Positions 22,811 through 33,745 of a stretch of DNA of 64,000 bases are shown here, piece after piece. This DNA comes from Cryptomeria japonica (Eukaryota; Streptophyta; Pinopsida; Cupressales; Cupressaceae), in the NCBI RefSeq assembly GCF_030272615.1, contig NC_081406.1:245265218-245329217 (forward strand), in the 5' to 3' direction. The position numbers and the translations under genes are program-made. The notes beneath the pieces are model-generated. The model did no database searches and was not told where the DNA came from. It worked only from the letters and a program-made list of their open reading frames with translations. The first letter of the stretch is position 1. Every line of letters starts with the position of its first letter.

Positions 22811-25800
22811 GGGGAAGAGCACTAGTAGTTGAGCACCCTAACTTCGCGCTTCTCAAAATCTTACGTGGAAATTTCAAATCACTCCCAATTTTTTACAATA
22901 TCTTACTTGGGAAGTCCTCTTCTTATAACTAAGCTTTCAGCACCACATCATCGATTATGGTGCCACATCAGCATGTTTTTTGCCAAGGTGTCCAAAACAG
23001 CCCAAAAAAAAAGTGAGACCAATAAGCATGCAAAAGAGGCCCCAATAGTTGTGCAGTTGATATGGCATCCCCTGATTGGTTACTTTTTACAATATTAGTA
23101 TATTTCCTAACAGCTATTGGTACATTTCCTAACAACTATTGGTACATTTCCTAACAAAAATTGATATTTTATGTTTCAAACAATAGGTTTTATTTGTTCA
23201 ATTTTTGAAACAAAAGTTATCAACAACCCTCACAACAACTGGTACATGCTCAACTACTAGTGCTCTTCCCCTATATACCTATGTATGTATACATGTGTGT
23301 GTGTGTGAATATAATATTTTTCTATTATATCTTTCTTATTGTTGTACTTTCCATTTGGCCTGTAGATCTTGGGTGGCTACCTTCATAGACAATTCTTACA
23401 TTGTATTAGAGTTGATAGAGTGTCATTGGTTTGTCATTAAAGAGTTTTTTTAAAGAAATTTTGGAGTTTTTGATTCATGCCTTTTTTATCGTAGGTCAAA
23501 ATTGGAGCTTATTAGATTAGATTTGAGGCCTCCATTGGATTCAAGAAGTTGGAGAAAGTCATAATTGTCTTTTGTTTCATCTAAATCAGACTCAAAGACC
23601 AAATCTATATCTATTTGAAATTTAAAGATGTAGTGGTGATTTAAGCATCATAATTACGTAGAGAATTTTCAAACAGTGATATTTCAATCATCCAAATTCC
23701 TATTTCAATGAGGTTTGTGGAACATACTCCATCTGCCAGTCGTCACTTGTGCAGGTTTATTTTCTTTTTCACCTCTCATAAGTTGTGGGATTCATCAATT
23801 GTTGGCCCGTTGAAGTTCCTTGTTGCGGAGTACTTTTAGTTCATTGTTGTTTGAAATTAGGGGAAATCATACTTGCATATAAGCCACACGATTTCCTCAT
23901 TTGGTTGCGGTCGCATTTGCTATACTAAATCTAGGGGTTGTGGAGAGAATTACTTGACACATTATCGTTCAGCAACTCTTATTTCTCAACATCACTTTTT
24001 TGAATCATATTGATCGGCTCATATTTGTTGGTTTGGCATTTTTTATTCAAGTTGGTTGGCCCCTCCTTATTGGTCATATTTTCATTGTTATTTGGTGGTA
24101 TTACTTTGTGACTTCACATCTCAGGGGTTGTTTAAAGTTGGATATGTTTGCTTGATGTATTCATAAGTCATGGGCACAAAAAAAACTCCACATCAACAAG
24201 ACATGCGGTAATATTTCATTTGCCCTAATTTGACACATCATTGTTGATTCATTAGCCCAGTTAGTAGTCTGTATTGTACGAACACACAATCAACTCACCA
24301 CGTAGGGGTTGTTTTTTTCTCGAGAGCCATTTAGATGTCAAAATTAATTATTGGGATTGTTGAAGTCATCATTGCATCAGTAATTTTTTGAAATTTTTTG
24401 TTAAATTTTGTATTCTTACTTTGAAAGCTCACATTTTGGACATTTTGAGGTCTTTTTAGTGCAATTTTTTATTTCAGGTAATTTTTCTTGCTATCTGTAG
24501 TGGTGTGGATGTTTTCTAATTTTGATGGGCATATTTTCCATAATTTTGAGTTTTTCACATTTGTATCTATTCAATCTTTGTTTCTGCAACTTTTAGGGCT
24601 TCGTTTAGGCTCATACGACCTTCTTTTCAAGTGTCATTTTTTTAAAGTGCATGATTTTTTGTATCCTTCAATTTGATGCTATTAGTTTGTCATGATGAGT
24701 AGAAATTGTACTTTTAGCATATGGTCATTTTTGGCCTATTTTGGCATATGTAATGTTTAGATTTTAGTTTGGTCTTTTGCATTAGTGATTTGAGTCTATT
24801 GTAGCCCGATTGAGGTTGTTGTAATCAATGAAATCAGAAGTCCATTTTGTCTTGTTTTACGAGTGGTCATTGTAGTCACACTAAGTATAAAGTGTCAAAT
24901 CATTATTTTGGGGGGTTTCTTTGATTGAGTGAATCGGGGGGGTCTCTTATGTTCTTGTGTCTCTATCTCTCTCTCTTGTGCTCTTTTGATTTTTAGTTAT
25001 GGATTCTCCTATATTTCCACTTAAATTAACTCCACATAGTTATGCAACTTGGACAGTTGATGCATGGACTAAATTAATGGAAAAAAGGTTTAAGTCATTA
25101 TGCTAATGGCACTATTTCAGAACCCTCAAATCCTAAAGCTAATCCTAATATGAAAATGGAATGGCTCAACAAAATTTCTATAGCTCTTATAATTTTGATA
25201 AAACATATATCACAATCTAATCTTTCATGTTGAAAAGTGGAAAACAATCAAGGAGAATTGGGATAAAGTTGTTCAATTGTATGGTCAATTTTATGGGATT
25301 AGAGGATACACACTTGAAAGTGATATCCTAAATTTGGATCCTAAGGATTTTGATATAATCCAAGACTATGTCACTGAGGAAAATGAGCTAAAACCACAAC
25401 TCAAAGATTCCTCTTCTTCCCAAACTCTTCCTCGAGTTGTGGGTGAAACTTCTACCAACCCTTGATGTGGGTTATTAGTTACTCTGCTAGTGTGCTATAA
25501 CTGGTTTGTTTGGCCTTTGTTGTTAGAGGTCTATTCTTGACCAATTGTATGTAGCCTTTTTGGCTTGTCCTTGTTTAGGGTCAGCAATAGACCCTTGTTT
25601 TCCTACTTTATTAATCAAAAACACATAAGTGCCAGTATGAATATGAACATGTAACATTTCAAAAGACTATGGACTTCTAAATAAAGTATTCAATATGTAT
25701 TTACAAGCAAATATCTCTGTGTATTATCCTCTTAAGAAAATTCTTCTTGAAAGAAGATTCATTCACCTTCCCATATTCATCATTAAGGTCATGTGAATTA

Positions 25801-26156
25801 TATTTATTATCAATATGCATACACAAATTTTTAAAATTTAATATTTTTTTTTATTTTTATCTTTGATATATTAATTTAGTTTTTGTAGTTAAGGAGAAGT
25901 TTTATGAAATGGTTATGGATGTTTGATTTTGATTTTGATTTTTATGTTTATAATTAAATGTTGATTAATCAATTTTTTTAATTTAATGTCAGATAAATCA
26001 TATGAAGAGAAGATTGTACGATGTCATCTCTATCAAATTTTCTATAGAGGAGACCTTTACAACTTTGAAATCGGCCCCAATGCTATTGAAGCTACCAAAC
26101 TTTATCCAGAAGTCAAATACGTAACTATGGATTCATATTTAGAGCGTTATGTTTGA
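16193..26156 (+). CDS. PLR: Pinoresinol-lariciresinol reductase, five-exon gene
   Basis: The five exons are 16193-16369, 16731-16877, 20828-21071, 21158-21361 and 25993-26156. They sum to 936 bases with no stop before the final TGA, giving 311 residues; conifer PLRs are about 312-313. Every intron is GT...AG. The enzyme is an NADPH-dependent reductase of the PLR/isoflavone reductase/PCBER family in the atypical short-chain dehydrogenase group. It converts pinoresinol to lariciresinol and then secoisolariciresinol in lignan biosynthesis, and is thought to act in the cytosol. The N-terminal GGTGYIG motif (about residues 9-15) binds NADPH. Lys138, in NKRKVRR, falls exactly on the catalytic lysine of the Thuja enzyme. 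The start was chosen at 16193 because [15 protein letters not shown] aligns with known N-termini. The sequence resembles Thuja/Taxus PLR throughout, including the C-terminus SYLERYV. Which enantiomer it uses cannot be told. Introns 2 and 4 are unusually long (3950 and 4631 bp) and hold transposon remnants. Confidence 0.93.
16482..16668. repeat. Inverted-repeat (MITE-like) element in PLR intron 1
   Basis: About 40 bases at 16482-16523 pair in reverse complement with 16627-16668 at roughly 85% by eye; the best block is TTTGATTGTGTAT. The ~100-base loop contains GTTTCGGATCG and ATCATCAGCACG, a phrase related to one in intron 4 near 22290-22330. No clear target duplication was found, so this may be a small non-autonomous DNA element or only a hairpin. 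Confidence 0.4.
16731..16877 (+). CDS. PLR: PLR exon 2 (residues 60-108)
   Basis: Begins [17 protein letters not shown] after TACAG at 16726-16730 and ends ...EAGNIK before GTAAGA. It covers the third and fourth strands of the nucleotide-binding domain, including VVISAVSGG. Phase 0 at both ends; 49 codons. Confidence 0.93.
17155..17715. repeat. Inverted-repeat bounded segment in PLR intron 2
   Basis: The arm at about 17157-17183 (ACAACTTAACCATCATATCA region) pairs in reverse complement with about 17685-17713, with few mismatches over ~26 bases. The interior is less AT-rich than its surroundings and includes GATATCAGAGCC (about 17249-17260), which resembles a Met-tRNA primer-binding site. A 104-codon + frame (17376-17690) has no recognised motif. 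It could be a small DNA transposon or a composite of older insertions. Confidence 0.35.
17831..18010 (+). repeat. Tandem direct repeat, period ~101 bp, PLR intron 2
   Basis: ATTGTATCATTGAAATC begins at 17831 and again at 17932. The two units continue alike through 'ttatataaccatac' and 'gattttgtagacc'. A further piece, 'cataagaataaattcca', recurs near 18072. An imperfect local duplication with no coding content. Confidence 0.6.
19516..19739 (+). mobile_element. Short non-LTR retroposon (5'-truncated LINE or SINE)
   Basis: The 14 bases AACATACAAATATT occur at 19502-19515 and again at 19740-19753, an exact target-site duplication around a 224-bp insert. The insert is much more GT-rich than the intron around it. 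It has GGTTCGGGTTATAGG (near 19660) and ends TTTTTCCTTAATCAAA, an end typical of plant LINE 3' tails. A long target duplication, no inverted termini and an A-containing tail point to reverse transcription by LINE machinery. Too short to code. It lies in PLR intron 2, same strand. Confidence 0.6.
19963..20106 (+). repeat. Exact tandem duplication of 72 bp, PLR intron 2
   Basis: Units 19963-20034 and 20035-20106 appear identical base for base, followed by a 9-base partial third unit. The minus strand shows the duplication as a repeated peptide ([12 protein letters not shown]), but the frame is AT-driven and not a gene. Lack of divergence means it is recent, or the result of a sequencing or assembly artefact. 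Confidence 0.75.
20828..21071 (+). CDS. PLR: PLR exon 3 (residues 109-190, catalytic lysine)
   Basis: Starts [14 protein letters not shown] after ACAG and ends GDGNVK plus the first base of a glycine codon (phase 1) before GTAATA. It carries Lys138 in NKRKVRR, the general base of the family, followed by the substrate-facing [11 protein letters not shown] segment. Confidence 0.93.
21158..21361 (+). CDS. PLR: PLR exon 4 (residues 190-258)
   Basis: Separated from exon 3 by a compact 86-bp intron. Encodes [18 protein letters not shown], the [17 protein letters not shown] segment and SSQDFLTDM, ending in phase 1 before GTATTT at 21362. Reads cleanly against the PLR family. Confidence 0.93.
21816..22311 (+). 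repeat. Possible solo LTR or TRIM-like remnant in PLR intron 4
   Basis: The stretch starts TGTTGGTGTAATTAAGG and could end GATAACA at 22311. It contains a TATA-like GGCTATATAACC (about 22139), AATACAATTTATTC, and four or five related hairpin-like phrases built on CCAC(C/T)TTT..GTGG (about 21948-22070). These look like LTR features. No matching second copy and no target duplication were found, so the ends and the class are uncertain. Confidence 0.35.
22581..22748. repeat. TA/CA-rich simple repeat
   Basis: An irregular run of TATATA, CACATATATG and TATAGATA units in PLR intron 4, directly left of the (TC)n tract. Low-complexity sequence; the overlapping open frames in both strands (tyrosine/isoleucine repeats) are artefacts of this composition. 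Confidence 0.85.
22749..22802 (+). repeat. (TC)27 microsatellite
   Basis: An uninterrupted TC dinucleotide run of 54 bases in PLR intron 4, sitting immediately next to the left end of the inverted-repeat element at 22805-23277. Confidence 0.95.
22805..23277. mobile_element. 473-bp MITE with 31-bp terminal inverted repeats, PLR intron 4
   Basis: TATATA followed by GGGGAAGAGCACTAGTAG and GTTGAGCA at 22805-22835 is repeated exactly in reverse complement at 23247-23277. The 31-base arms are identical. TA-rich sequence lies on both sides, compatible with a TA target, so the outermost TATATA may be target rather than element. Inside, a ~23-base unit (ACAACTATTGGTACATTTCCT) occurs about two and a half times near 23105-23160. 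No transposase frame. The class is not certain; a TA target would fit Tc1/mariner or a related superfamily. Confidence 0.7.
23281..24990. other. Intronic sequence, possible decayed LTR-element filler
   Basis: PLR intron 4. Apart from a short GT microsatellite (23295-23308), nothing was identified. The sequence is T-rich with few open frames, and leads into a Copia-type gag remnant, so some of it may be that element's LTR or leader. No repeat pair supports this. Confidence 0.25.
24999..25462 (+). pseudogene. Copia-type gag remnant in PLR intron 4 (fossil)
   Basis: The + strand shows [18 protein letters not shown] with VDAWTKLME, then HYANGTI, then a 62-codon open piece with [20 protein letters not shown]. 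These are features of Copia/UBN2-type gag. No protease, integrase or RT follows, so only a broken piece of an element remains. It runs in the same direction as PLR and is spliced out with intron 4. Confidence 0.5.
25993..26156 (+). CDS. PLR: PLR exon 5 (residues 258-311 and stop)
   Basis: Begins after GTCAG at 25992, completing an Asp codon split with exon 4, and reads [16 protein letters not shown], then [20 protein letters not shown], then SYLERYV and TGA. The ending is the usual conifer PLR C-terminus. A poly(A)-signal-like AATAAA follows at 26369-26374. Confidence 0.93.
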
Positions 26157-28226
26157 ATATGTAGTTTTGTATAATATTTTTTTCTCAAATGATTATGTGA
26201 GAGGTATCATTCCAAACAATTCATACTTTTGGCTCTATTTTAAACCAGGAGTACACTTTATTCTAAATGACTTAAACTATTTTTTACTTGATATTACAAT
26301 CAATCTAGACTTATTAGAAAGAATATGGAACTATAATTACATTATTATTATTTATAAATCATATTTTGAATAAAATTGACTTTATTTAAACTATGCATTA
26401 CAAGTTTATTTGGACTTTCTCCATCAAAATTAGATTTAAAGTTAAACTTGTAAATTAAAAATAATATTAATAAATATAATGAATATTTTGGTTCATGTAT
26501 TTTATTCAAAATAAAATGAATTTTGACTTTGTATAGACATAAGAAACACTTGGAATTAAATATTCATTCTCATTTTAGTCTCATTTATAGGCAAAATTTC
26601 TATTTTAGATTTTCTTTTGAAAGATATCAACAATCATATGGAATTCAAGAGATTTTGCTTCCACATTTGTAGTGCTACCATGAAGTCTATACCATACATG
26701 TCATGTTAAATAAACTAATTTCACTACCAAAAACATACTATTGGTATTATTATTTATGTTTTCATTTGGAATGGGTATATTTCTGTTATTTATTCTTGTG
26801 TTCCATTAGCTATTTGGTGTTTGAAAATTAGAACTTTATTATGAAAAATAATCAAATTTGAACTTTGAGGAGCTTACCATTGTATTGAATAAAATCTATA
26901 CTTAATTACTTATCATTCTTTGAATATCCCCTATCTCTAAATTTGTGGTTATACGCTAATTTTTTTAACCTTGCCTACGTTTATTATTTTGAAGTGTAAA
27001 CTAAATATTCACTACCATATGTGATTCAAAAACAACATTTACAACTCAGTTACTTATAAATACTAGAACATTTTTTTGATTTATAGAATAAGTAGTTAAA
27101 TTATGCATGTTTCTATGTTTCTAGTTGGTTAATTTTTCAACTAAATAATTATATTATTTGGATCACTAGATATTGAACCTAAATCTAATTTTATTTATGA
27201 TACAAATATGAATTCATCAATTGATTATTGTGTGTCAGTACATGGTTGATCATAAGAATATAATTATGCATTCTAGGTTGTCTCATGAATGTAAAAAACT
27301 AGCATCATACTCTTGCGGTGTCATTTTCTAATCTACTTCGACAATCTCGACATATCTACCAAGGAAAAAGAATAAAGAGCCATGAGAATTCTTAAAAACA
27401 TAAAAGTGAGTAGATATAAGCCTTAAAGAAAGTTCTAAACAGTACCTACTTTTATTTGTGTGTGTAGCTTTTTTCCTATTATACAACTTATAAGATTTAG
27501 TGTTAAAATAACACATTATCTTGTTATGCCCTCTACGGGAAGTTGCAAATTGATGATAAAACTCTATTGGATCAAGTCCTAAACTTTGAAGTGATTAAGG
27601 ATCATGTCCTCTAATACCTAACAAAACCAATTGCAAAAATAGGGTACAAGTTATAAGTAGCCTTATCCAATGTGAAAAGAAATATTTGGTTAGAAATATC
27701 ACATGTTGAATATGTTTTCTAATTATTGCATCCTTGAAAGTTTGAATATGTTTTTTCTACTATCTTAGTTCTACTGTGAATAATTTAGGACAACATTTCT
27801 CATTATTCTTTGGCAAATCATGTGTAACACTAAGAATACCCAAAGGGTAATTTCCTACACTAAGATAGGCACTTGGTAGGTTTTGAGAGATGATAAATAG
27901 AGAGATAAAAACATATGATCTAGGTGAAGAGTTCAATAATTATATTTTAATTTGAAACCTCCTTTTTCAATTCTTATGTTGTTATGTTAAGTGAGGTATA
28001 GTAGCTCAAGTTATCCCTCAATGGAATTTGATCTTGTGATTGCTCTCCTCCTTCTCAACTTGATAGTGTAGATTTAATAATATAAATTTAGTGTAAACTC
28101 TAAATTTGTAAAGGATATATCTCCTAATTCACTATATTGTTGACGTGTTTGACACACAAACTTAGGAAAATCACGAATTCACTTTACCTCTCTTTAACAA
28201 AAATTACTTTTCCCCAAGGTCTATAA
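26157..28226. other. AT-rich sequence downstream of PLR
   Basis: Contains the presumed PLR 3' UTR with AATAAA at 26369-26374. After that I recognise no gene, RNA or repeat boundary up to the start of the chromovirus LTR. The open frames at 26149-26373 and 27328-27516 are short and AT-driven. Confidence 0.3.
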
Positions 28227-28615
28227 TGTAATGCCCACCAAATACCCTAGAGAAATATAACCATCTAACATGCAAAAAGAGAATTAAAAAAAAATAATAC
28301 TCTAATGCAACTCATGCAACTCAAGTAAACACATAACATTTATTCTAACATCATCTAATCATACACATACTCAAATCTAACATGATCATAAGAACATAAG
28401 TATGCAAGCAGAAAAAAAGAACATCACATAGATCATCATTCCCTAGGGTATCTCAATGCTATTACTTATAATAAGAATATAATGACATCATATAACTCAA
28501 TAATATCCTTCCTATGATAATCCTATAATCATATCATCTAAGATCATAGATACGCATAATACAAATCCAAATAGTGACATATATTCCATTACGAGCTCAA
28601 CTTCCTATTGAGCTT
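28227..28615 (-). repeat. Chromovirus left LTR, first piece
   Basis: Starts TGTAATGCCCACC and matches 60623-61010 closely. It ends with CTTCC at 28611-28615, the target duplication of the Tat-like element that interrupts it. The LTR resumes at 46834. Confidence 0.85.
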
Positions 28616-30712
28616 TGAATTTAAATCAATGGAATCTCGTGGTTACATTGAAGCTACAAAAGTTTTCTAAAAAAAAAAAATGAAATCAAGCATGCCCTTA
28701 AGAATTTCGATAGAACCCTTGGCATTTCCATAGACATCAGAATCCTAAAAATTATCGCTTGAACCAAGGCCATCGGATATACATACTAATCCTTCACTGA
28801 AATGCCTAGTCTGACCGAAATGACTCTATCAAAGAAGCCTACCATTATCCTATAGATAAAGTGACTTATCAAACAAATCTTGGCTGCGATGGACTTCCAA
28901 AAGGATTAACCGAAAACATTAGTTCCATCGACATAAAGTACGTCGAGGAAATCAAGAATGGTCACCACCGATGAAATAAAGAGTTTCGATGAAACTACAG
29001 TATCAATGAGACATGTGAACAACTCACCGAGGGAAGAATTTTGGCCGAAAGAGTGATATCGAAGGAACCAATGGATATTTTATCGATGAAGCTATTTCGA
29101 GGAAAAGAGCATATCGAAGAGGCACAAAAGATGTTGATCAAAGATAGCTTTCTCATCGATAAGACTTTTCGATGAAAGTGAAGGGATCGATGAAGCCACA
29201 AAGCTCCTTAACAATGATGGTAGTTTCATCGAAACTAAGGAGACATCGATGAAACATGACATTTCGAGGAAGGATAAAGTTAAGCCACCGAAGTACATGA
29301 TTCCATCAAAAAAAGGGTGCGGCCATAAAATTGGTGAGCATCAATGGACAATATGAAGTGCTGCTACACGAATGATTACTTTCTGCCGCGAGGATCAATA
29401 CAAATCTTAATAAAGTCACTTCTTAATAAATTCAAATAAATGCCTCTGTGACCGTGCGCAACTGGTAATGGTAACTGATAAAGTCGCCATGAATTCTTGA
29501 TAAATTAACAAAAGAGGAAACACTTCTGAGCAACACTTGAAGAATTCACAGCAAGCCTCAGAGAGTCGTGGCTAGGTTTAACCAGGATGAAGATATAGCC
29601 CCACATGTCAACCAGGTAGTGTTTGATCTCTTTTCATTGGAGACAGATATGAAAAGAAAGAGTGTTGTCATTAAATGATATAAGAGTGACAGTTATATTA
29701 ATCATCTTGGCATGATTAATCTCTTTATCTTTCACTTTGTTAAGCAATTGTAATCAGGTTGTTAATGATGAAGAGACATAGCTTTTCATAGAATAGGTGT
29801 TGCTCACTTATTTATATGAGAAAATTTTGTAAAATAAAAAGAGGATTAGAATAGAATATACTAGACAAATACTGTAGCCTCTGGCATACTATTGTACCAT
29901 TTTGAAGCTTTAATAGAATCAGTCGTTTTTCTCTGCATATGTGTTGTCTCATTTTTTGTAGGCAGCTGTTTGTGATATTATCTAAAGGAGATAAGGTTAT
30001 TCGTATTCTTACAGTGAAGTTTATGTTTCTATGTTATAAACTTGGATTAAAAGGATCTACTTGTGAATTGTAATTGTTCCTTGCAGTTCTTTCTTGGATG
30101 GTCCTTTAAGGTTACTTGGTTAAATTCATTCAAGCGGTTTATGATATAAACATTTAGCAGATCTCATAAGAAACAGTAACTGATAGATTTACCAAAGGGG
30201 GTAGGTTTAAAAACTGTCTCACAAATCATACATCAAATCCTAGGGAAATATAAGACTTTGTAGCCCAAATAACAGGAAAGACACTGGTCATTCATAAATT
30301 GCAACCTTTACCATATTAATTACCTTTACATTAAAGCAATAGGACTAGTTGAGTAGGACACATAAAACCAATTAGCAATAGTGTACATACTTATAAATTT
30401 CAATTACAAAGATCGAATAGCTTTCACAACAACAATCTTGAACTCATCTAAAAGTCATATATCCTAGGAACCTATGTCATTCTGAGGTAGGGAAGAATTT
30501 AGATCAAGATACTCAATCTGCTATAAAAAGCATTAGTCATCAAAAGCCACTAGTGAATAGGTATACCCGCCTAGGTCTTGCAGAGCCTAAAGTGAGGGAG
30601 TTAGTAACCAAATAGGTTCACTCTATAAGTTGGCCAAGTCAATTGGAGGGTTTAATCATAGGAGTTGGCATTTCCTTAGAACCTATCCAATCTATTGATT
30701 TGAGATCCAACA
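28616..30712 (+). repeat. 5' LTR of the Tat-like element
   Basis: Matches 44719-46828 throughout and ends GATCCAACA. Between about 28735 and 29320 it is dotted with variants of TCGATGAAA/TCGAAGG/CATCGA, giving an unusual density of CpG-containing TCGA words in AT-rich DNA. Confidence 0.9.
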
Positions 30713-30759
30713 GATTGGCGACTCTGCTGGGAAAAGTATTCATTTAAAAAGACTTTGTT

Positions 30760-32300
30760 GTGGGAAAGAACTCATATAAAAAGAAACAAATTTCCTCTCT
30801 AGGGAGAGGTGGCGAGTCTGAAGAAAAGAGAAGAAGTTTTATGTATGAGAGGAGGTCAATAAAACAAGGCCATCCAATAGTACAATTGAACTTTGATCAA
30901 AAAATAAATAAGAAAAAACCAAACAAAGAATTGACAGACAATCCAATGGAACACATGACTAATTTCATGAATGAGAGGTATAACCAATATTACTTTGAAA
31001 ATAACTCACAGTCAACTTGGAATAAACAGAACCATACAATTCCTTCATGCCCAAGAAATGAGGACTTGGCAGCTGCAGATAAAGCACGAAAAGGAAAATT
31101 CCCTCCTAACTTTGAAAATCATCGCCCAAATTCGAGAGCAAGTACATCAAGTTCCTCAGGTTCAAGCAGGATGGATGCACCAGACCGTTTTGTAGATTTG
31201 ATGAAACAAATGTTAGATGTAGCAACTGAAATGAAAGATACTAGAAGAACAAGGGAGTGTGTGGAATTATGTGCTAGGCTGGGTATCAATGTAAATGAAA
31301 ATGATATTGATCATGACCTGAATAAGTATAAAGAGAGATGTGAACATGCAACCCAAGGATCGGACAAGGGAAGAAATCATAAAGATAAAACCAATGTAAA
31401 GAACAATACCTATAAGATAACTGGAAACCCCTTATATGATAATGGGAATGGTAACTATGCATACACCCATGTACCTCCTGAACATCAGTACAATCATTAT
31501 AACAACTTTGCATACCAAACTCAATTCCAACCCCGAAACCAATTTCCTCATTATAATAACATGAGTTGGAACCATGGGAATTTCTTCCAGGGAGGATACG
31601 GATTGATGAATGCATAGTGTATCAAACAATTTGACTTTTCAGAAATGATTGTGTATCTTCATCCCATCCCAAATGAAATCAAAACTGCAGTACCAAAATT
31701 CACTGGGAGTAATGCTATCATAGGAGAAGCACATTACAAAGCTTTTGATACAGTCATGGAAGATTTTTGCCTCCCATATGAAGATGTTAAAATGAATTTA
31801 TTCATGCAGTCTTTAACAGAGGATGCACGAGATTGGTTCAGAATATTACCTGATGCTTCAATAAGTAGCCTTGCAGAGTTTAAGAGACTTTTTCTCAAAT
31901 AGTATGGAGATCAAAATAGCCCTGAGTTTGCACTACATGAAATCATAAGTATCAAGAAAGAACCTAATGAGATAGTAATCAATTTCAATAAAAGATTCAA
32001 CAAAGTTATAAACAAAATTCCTAATACGATAAAACCAGTCCCAGAAGTAAGCATCCTGTACTACATAAATGTCTTTGACAGCAAGACAAATTATGAACTC
32101 AGAACAAAAAACCCTACAACTCTTCAACGAGTTATGAAAGTTGCCATAACTATAGAAAACAATAGAAAAGTTGTTGGGAGAATTGGGAAGAGAGAAGATA
32201 CTAGGTTGTTCAACCCAAAATCTCCCAAACAAACTAAAGATAAAGATAAATTGGACAAGGTATTAAATGTTCTAAAAGATTTATTTGTGAAGGTAAACAA
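30760..32300 (+). pseudogene. Tat-like gag region (fossil)
   Basis: The first open piece (30760-31617) is a polar, Asn/Arg/Tyr-rich leader with a Ser-rich stretch. The next region has a retrotransposon gag domain (31645 onward: FTGSNAIIGEAHYKAFD, MQSLTEDARDWFRILPD, SSLAEFKRLFLK). It ends where the nested Copia begins at 32301. Broken. Confidence 0.75.
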
Positions 32301-33745
32301 ATTAAGGATGTTTACTGTCTTAATATTATTATTTTGTCATTGATGTCAAGAAATTGATTTTCTAATTCAGTATGATGTTGCCATATCTTGAGAAGTATGA
32401 TTTGATGAGTATAAAGATGTCGGTAAAAGACACAGAAAGAATATGATGAATAAGGGGATGAATAAGGTATTCAATGGGAAACTATTACCAAGTCAGACAA
32501 TGATGAGATCATGATGTTTAGATTGTTTTAACATCATACATATGTTGTAAATTGTAAGGTTAATACTATACTATGTTACCGAGCAAAGAACCTAGTCGGT
32601 AAACCCTAAGGTTATCGCTATTGGTTAATGAAGACGGAATGTCTACCGAGTGAAGTTTAGTATTTACCAACTTGTTATCGAGTTGTTACTGAGTTGTAAC
32701 CGAGTTGCAACGGAATACATTAAATGGTTACATACGTTATTTAATGAAGGAAGCTGATGAGTTGGAACTGATTAAATGATTGGTATGCCGTGAATAAAGT
32801 TTGTTAATGAACCTATGGCAAAGGAAAATCGGCATAAAGATCTACAACGCAGATTGAACCGCATTACCCTAGCACAAGTTCCAAGAAATGTATGCAAGTT
32901 CCAAGGCAAGGTAAAACGTTTTTTAGATCGAAGGATACATTGAACCTAGACAAGATTGAAGATCTAATGGCTATGATTGATCATGGGAAATGTGATCAAC
33001 GAGATTAAGCGGTTAGCTAATTGTTTATAAATAGGGAGCTGTTGATAAACAATGTATGCGGACAAATGTATGCACAGGGATGCTATATAGTGATTACCGA
33101 GTACAGAAATTTGAAGACCTGTTTGAATAACAGAGTATAGAAGCCCAGCAGATGGACAAGATTAGTTCTATGTCTAGATTGTATTAAGCAAATAAGAATC
33201 TGCTTTAGCATTTTAGATATGAAGTTGTAGATAGATTTTTATTACTGTTATTTTGTGAAAGTGACAGAAAATCGCTTAACCGAGTGGACTTAATAGTCTT
33301 ATTTGTAAAACCCTCTAGCAAGGTGACATTCTGATTGAGTGTTTGAAATCCTTTAACAAGGTCACTTCTAACAAGGTGAAGATCCTAACAGATCTGAGGG
33401 AAATCCCTTAACCAGGTCACATCTAGCAATGTGTTTGTAATCTTTAACAGGATTTGCTTTTAACCAAGCATACTCTAGAAGAGTATATTTCTTAGTGGGT
33501 CTGAAATCCCATAGTGGTTTTTCCCTATTTGGGTTTCCACATTAAATCTGGTGTTATGAGTGATATGATGTTTATATGCTTTTGAGTTTGCATGTTTAGC
33601 AGTTTTGGTTATATTACTGAAGTATATGTTACCGAGGTTGAATCTGATGTTTTTATGGAAGATTAAGTTTGTATGATTCACCCCCCCCCCCCCCTCATCT
33701 TGTTGGCTATTGGATCTGTACTTACATTAAGTATCTGAACTATCA
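32301..33745 (+). repeat. 5' LTR of the nested Copia
   Basis: Pairs with 38583-40004 of the 3' LTR and ends CTATCA before ATTGGTATCAGAGC. It contains a GATTCACCCC C-tract (about 33676-33694) like the other Copia LTRs, and repeated ACCGAGT words. Confidence 0.9.

Noticed and set aside
22547-22877. Overlapping long open frames on both strands across the microsatellite region (Tyr/Ile-rich and Ser-Leu repeats)
   Set aside because: They are produced by TA/CA and TC simple repeats, have no non-repetitive content and lie inside PLR intron 4.
31286-31615. Minus-strand His/Tyr-rich open frame
   Set aside because: A shadow of the Tat-like gag leader on the + strand.
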